A DNA stretch of 6,957 nucleotides, taken from the NCBI GenBank assembly GCA_002389175.1, contig DGNZ01000262.1:1-6957 (forward strand). Direction: 5' to 3'. Origin of the DNA: Rhodospirillaceae bacterium UBA4479. GTDB taxonomy: Bacteria; Pseudomonadota; Alphaproteobacteria; Rhodospirillales; Casp-alpha2. Below are positions 6,068-6,957 of this stretch, in pieces (the first letter of the stretch is position 1; each line of letters begins with the position of its first letter). A model generated the notes under the pieces. That model did no database searches. It had not been told where the DNA came from and saw only the letters and a program-made list of their open reading frames with translations. Position numbers and translations under genes: made by a program.

Positions 6068-6661
6068 ATGGACATCATCAGGTTTAGTGAGCTAACAGAA
6101 AGTACCTGGAAGAATGGAGGCGGGATTACCCGCGAAATCGCCTGCGCGACCCTCGGCGAAAACCGAATATGGCGGTTAAGTATGGCAGATGTCACATGTG
6201 ATGGGCCATTTTCCGCGTTCGCTGAATATGTTCGGATTCTCACAGTCGTGAAAGGTCAGGGCATGGTGTTGCAGAATGACGGTGGCAACATTGATGCGGA
6301 TCTTTGGCATCCTGTCCAGTTCAGCGGTGCTTTGAACGTAAATGCGCAGCTAAAATCGGGCCCCTCAACCAATTTAAACCTCATGTTTAATCCGGCGTAT
6401 TGCACCGGGGATGTCACGGCGCTCCATGGCCCGTGCAATAGGTCATTGGCCTTGGCCGAACAGCGCCTATTTGCCGTGCATAGCTTGGCGGGCGCCTTGG
6501 GGGTGAATGGGTGTTCGCCGCTTTTGCCGGGCGATACGGCGATCATCACTTCGGATGTTGGCCAGGTGGACTTGGCCGATGGCGACGCAGCACTGTTGAT
6601 CCAAATAGATTTAAGCCGTCACGTCAGTTCCAATTCCGTGGTCTTCACCGCACGCCTTTAG
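6068..6661 (+). CDS. hutD: HutD/Ves family protein (bicupin fold)
   Basis: This 197-residue protein belongs to the HutD/Ves family of small bicupin proteins. Family signatures are WKNGGGITREI (14-24), WRLSMADV (35-42), DGPFSAF (45-51), R56-ILTV followed by KGQGM (62-66), and the late segment SGPSTNLNLMFNP (97-109). In Pseudomonas, HutD is encoded with histidine utilisation genes and is thought to tune their activity; the E. coli relative Ves is reported to be cold- and stress-inducible. No hut enzyme gene is visible here, so a role in histidine catabolism is not supported by context. The 97-109 segment lacks the Asp that members usually carry before N-x-M. ATG at 6068 is the only start after an in-frame TAA at 6032-6034, although its ribosome site is weak. 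It is divergent from the LysR-type gene, its likely regulator, and its stop codon overlaps that of the next gene. Confidence 0.88.
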   Translation: MDIIRFSELTESTWKNGGGITREIACATLGENRIWRLSMADVTCDGPFSAFAEYVRILTVVKGQGMVLQNDGGNIDADLWHPVQFSGALNVNAQLKSGPSTNLNLMFNPAYCTGDVTALHGPCNRSLALAEQRLFAVHSLAGALGVNGCSPLLPGDTAIITSDVGQVDLADGDAALLIQIDLSRHVSSNSVVFTARL

Positions 6662-6957
6662 CCGCGCGCCGGTGGTGCCGTGTCTGCATAGGCCGAAGAG
6701 TCGTATGACTCCGTATCCATCAGCGCATCCAACCAGTAACCGGAACTGATGACCTCAATCTGCATCGCATCGTCACTCAGCGGATGCGTGTTGACAATCC
6801 ACACCACTTCGCTGGCATTCGGAAAAGACGTTCCGACAAGTTCGTCATGATATAAGCGATGCAGGGCCGCTCGGTCATCCATGCCGTCGGCCAGAAGACG
6901 AGCCAGAAATGACTCGTTCAGTGCTGGCGTCAAAAGTGCTTTGGAGCGGGCGTCGTT
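6658..6957 (-). CDS. Unrecognised protein, C-terminal 99 residues, cut by right window edge
   Basis: The minus-strand frame is open from the right edge to the TAA at 6660-6658, giving 99 residues and no start codon that need be real; a TTG at 6933 is an internal leucine more likely than a start. I do not recognise the family. The visible part begins NDARSKALLTPALNESFLAR, appears helical through LARLLADGMDDRAALHRLYHDELVG, then contains the probably beta segments SEVVWIVNTHP and MQIEVISSGYWLDALM, and ends in a short Ser/Ala/Pro-rich tail. Codon use looks like the neighbouring genes and the composition is protein-like, which supports a real gene. It converges on hutD and overlaps it by four bases. 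Confidence 0.6.
   Translation of the reverse strand, partial: NDARSKALLTPALNESFLARLLADGMDDRAALHRLYHDELVGTSFPNASEVVWIVNTHPLSDDAMQIEVISSGYWLDALMDTESYDSSAYADTAPPARG

Overview
This looks like a chromosomal window from a free-living Gram-negative bacterium, most likely an alphaproteobacterium. That is an inference from protein flavour (a class A penicillin-binding protein, a PCu(A)C copper chaperone, a 69-residue CspA-type protein, a DUF3604 protein and a HutD/Ves protein) and from moderately GC-rich coding DNA. No rRNA, tRNA or other phylogenetic marker is present. There are eight protein genes, two of them cut by the window ends. I see no mobile element, CRISPR array, tRNA or phage gene.

Layout, left to right. 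(1) 1-537, minus: the N-terminal 179 residues of a class A penicillin-binding protein, running off the left edge. (2) 604-1476, plus: a small MscS-type mechanosensitive channel, divergent from the PBP gene across a 66-bp gap that holds a perfect 7+7 inverted repeat. (3) 1495-3828, minus: a 777-residue DUF3604 protein of unknown function with a PHP-like putative metal centre between two beta-rich regions. Its 3' end lies 18 bp from that of the channel gene. (4) 3961-4467, minus: a periplasmic PCu(A)C copper chaperone with a perfect H-x10-M-x21-H-x-M motif. (5) 4468-4745: a regulatory gap with a sigma70-like promoter and a leader of about 139 nt for (6) 4746-4955, plus: a CspA-family cold-shock protein, followed by a strong and apparently bidirectional terminator. 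(7) 5070-5948, minus: a LysR-type regulator resembling NhaR. (8) About 120 bp of divergent regulatory DNA, very AT-rich on the LysR side and containing a 14-bp perfect palindrome, leads to 6068-6661, plus: a HutD/Ves-family protein. (9) 6658-6957, minus: the C-terminal 99 residues of an unrecognised protein whose stop codon overlaps that of hutD.

The genes do not form one pathway. They fit a loose set of envelope and stress functions: cell wall synthesis, osmotic release, copper delivery to the respiratory chain, cold adaptation and a regulator/HutD pair. No hut catabolic genes accompany hutD, no nhaA accompanies the NhaR-like gene, and no sco or cox genes accompany the copper chaperone. The strongest leads are regulatory DNA: the dyad in the pbp/mscS gap, the cold-shock leader with a possible ribosome-site-masking helix, and the AT-rich lysR/hutD intergenic region. 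The DUF3604 enzyme is the main functional unknown.
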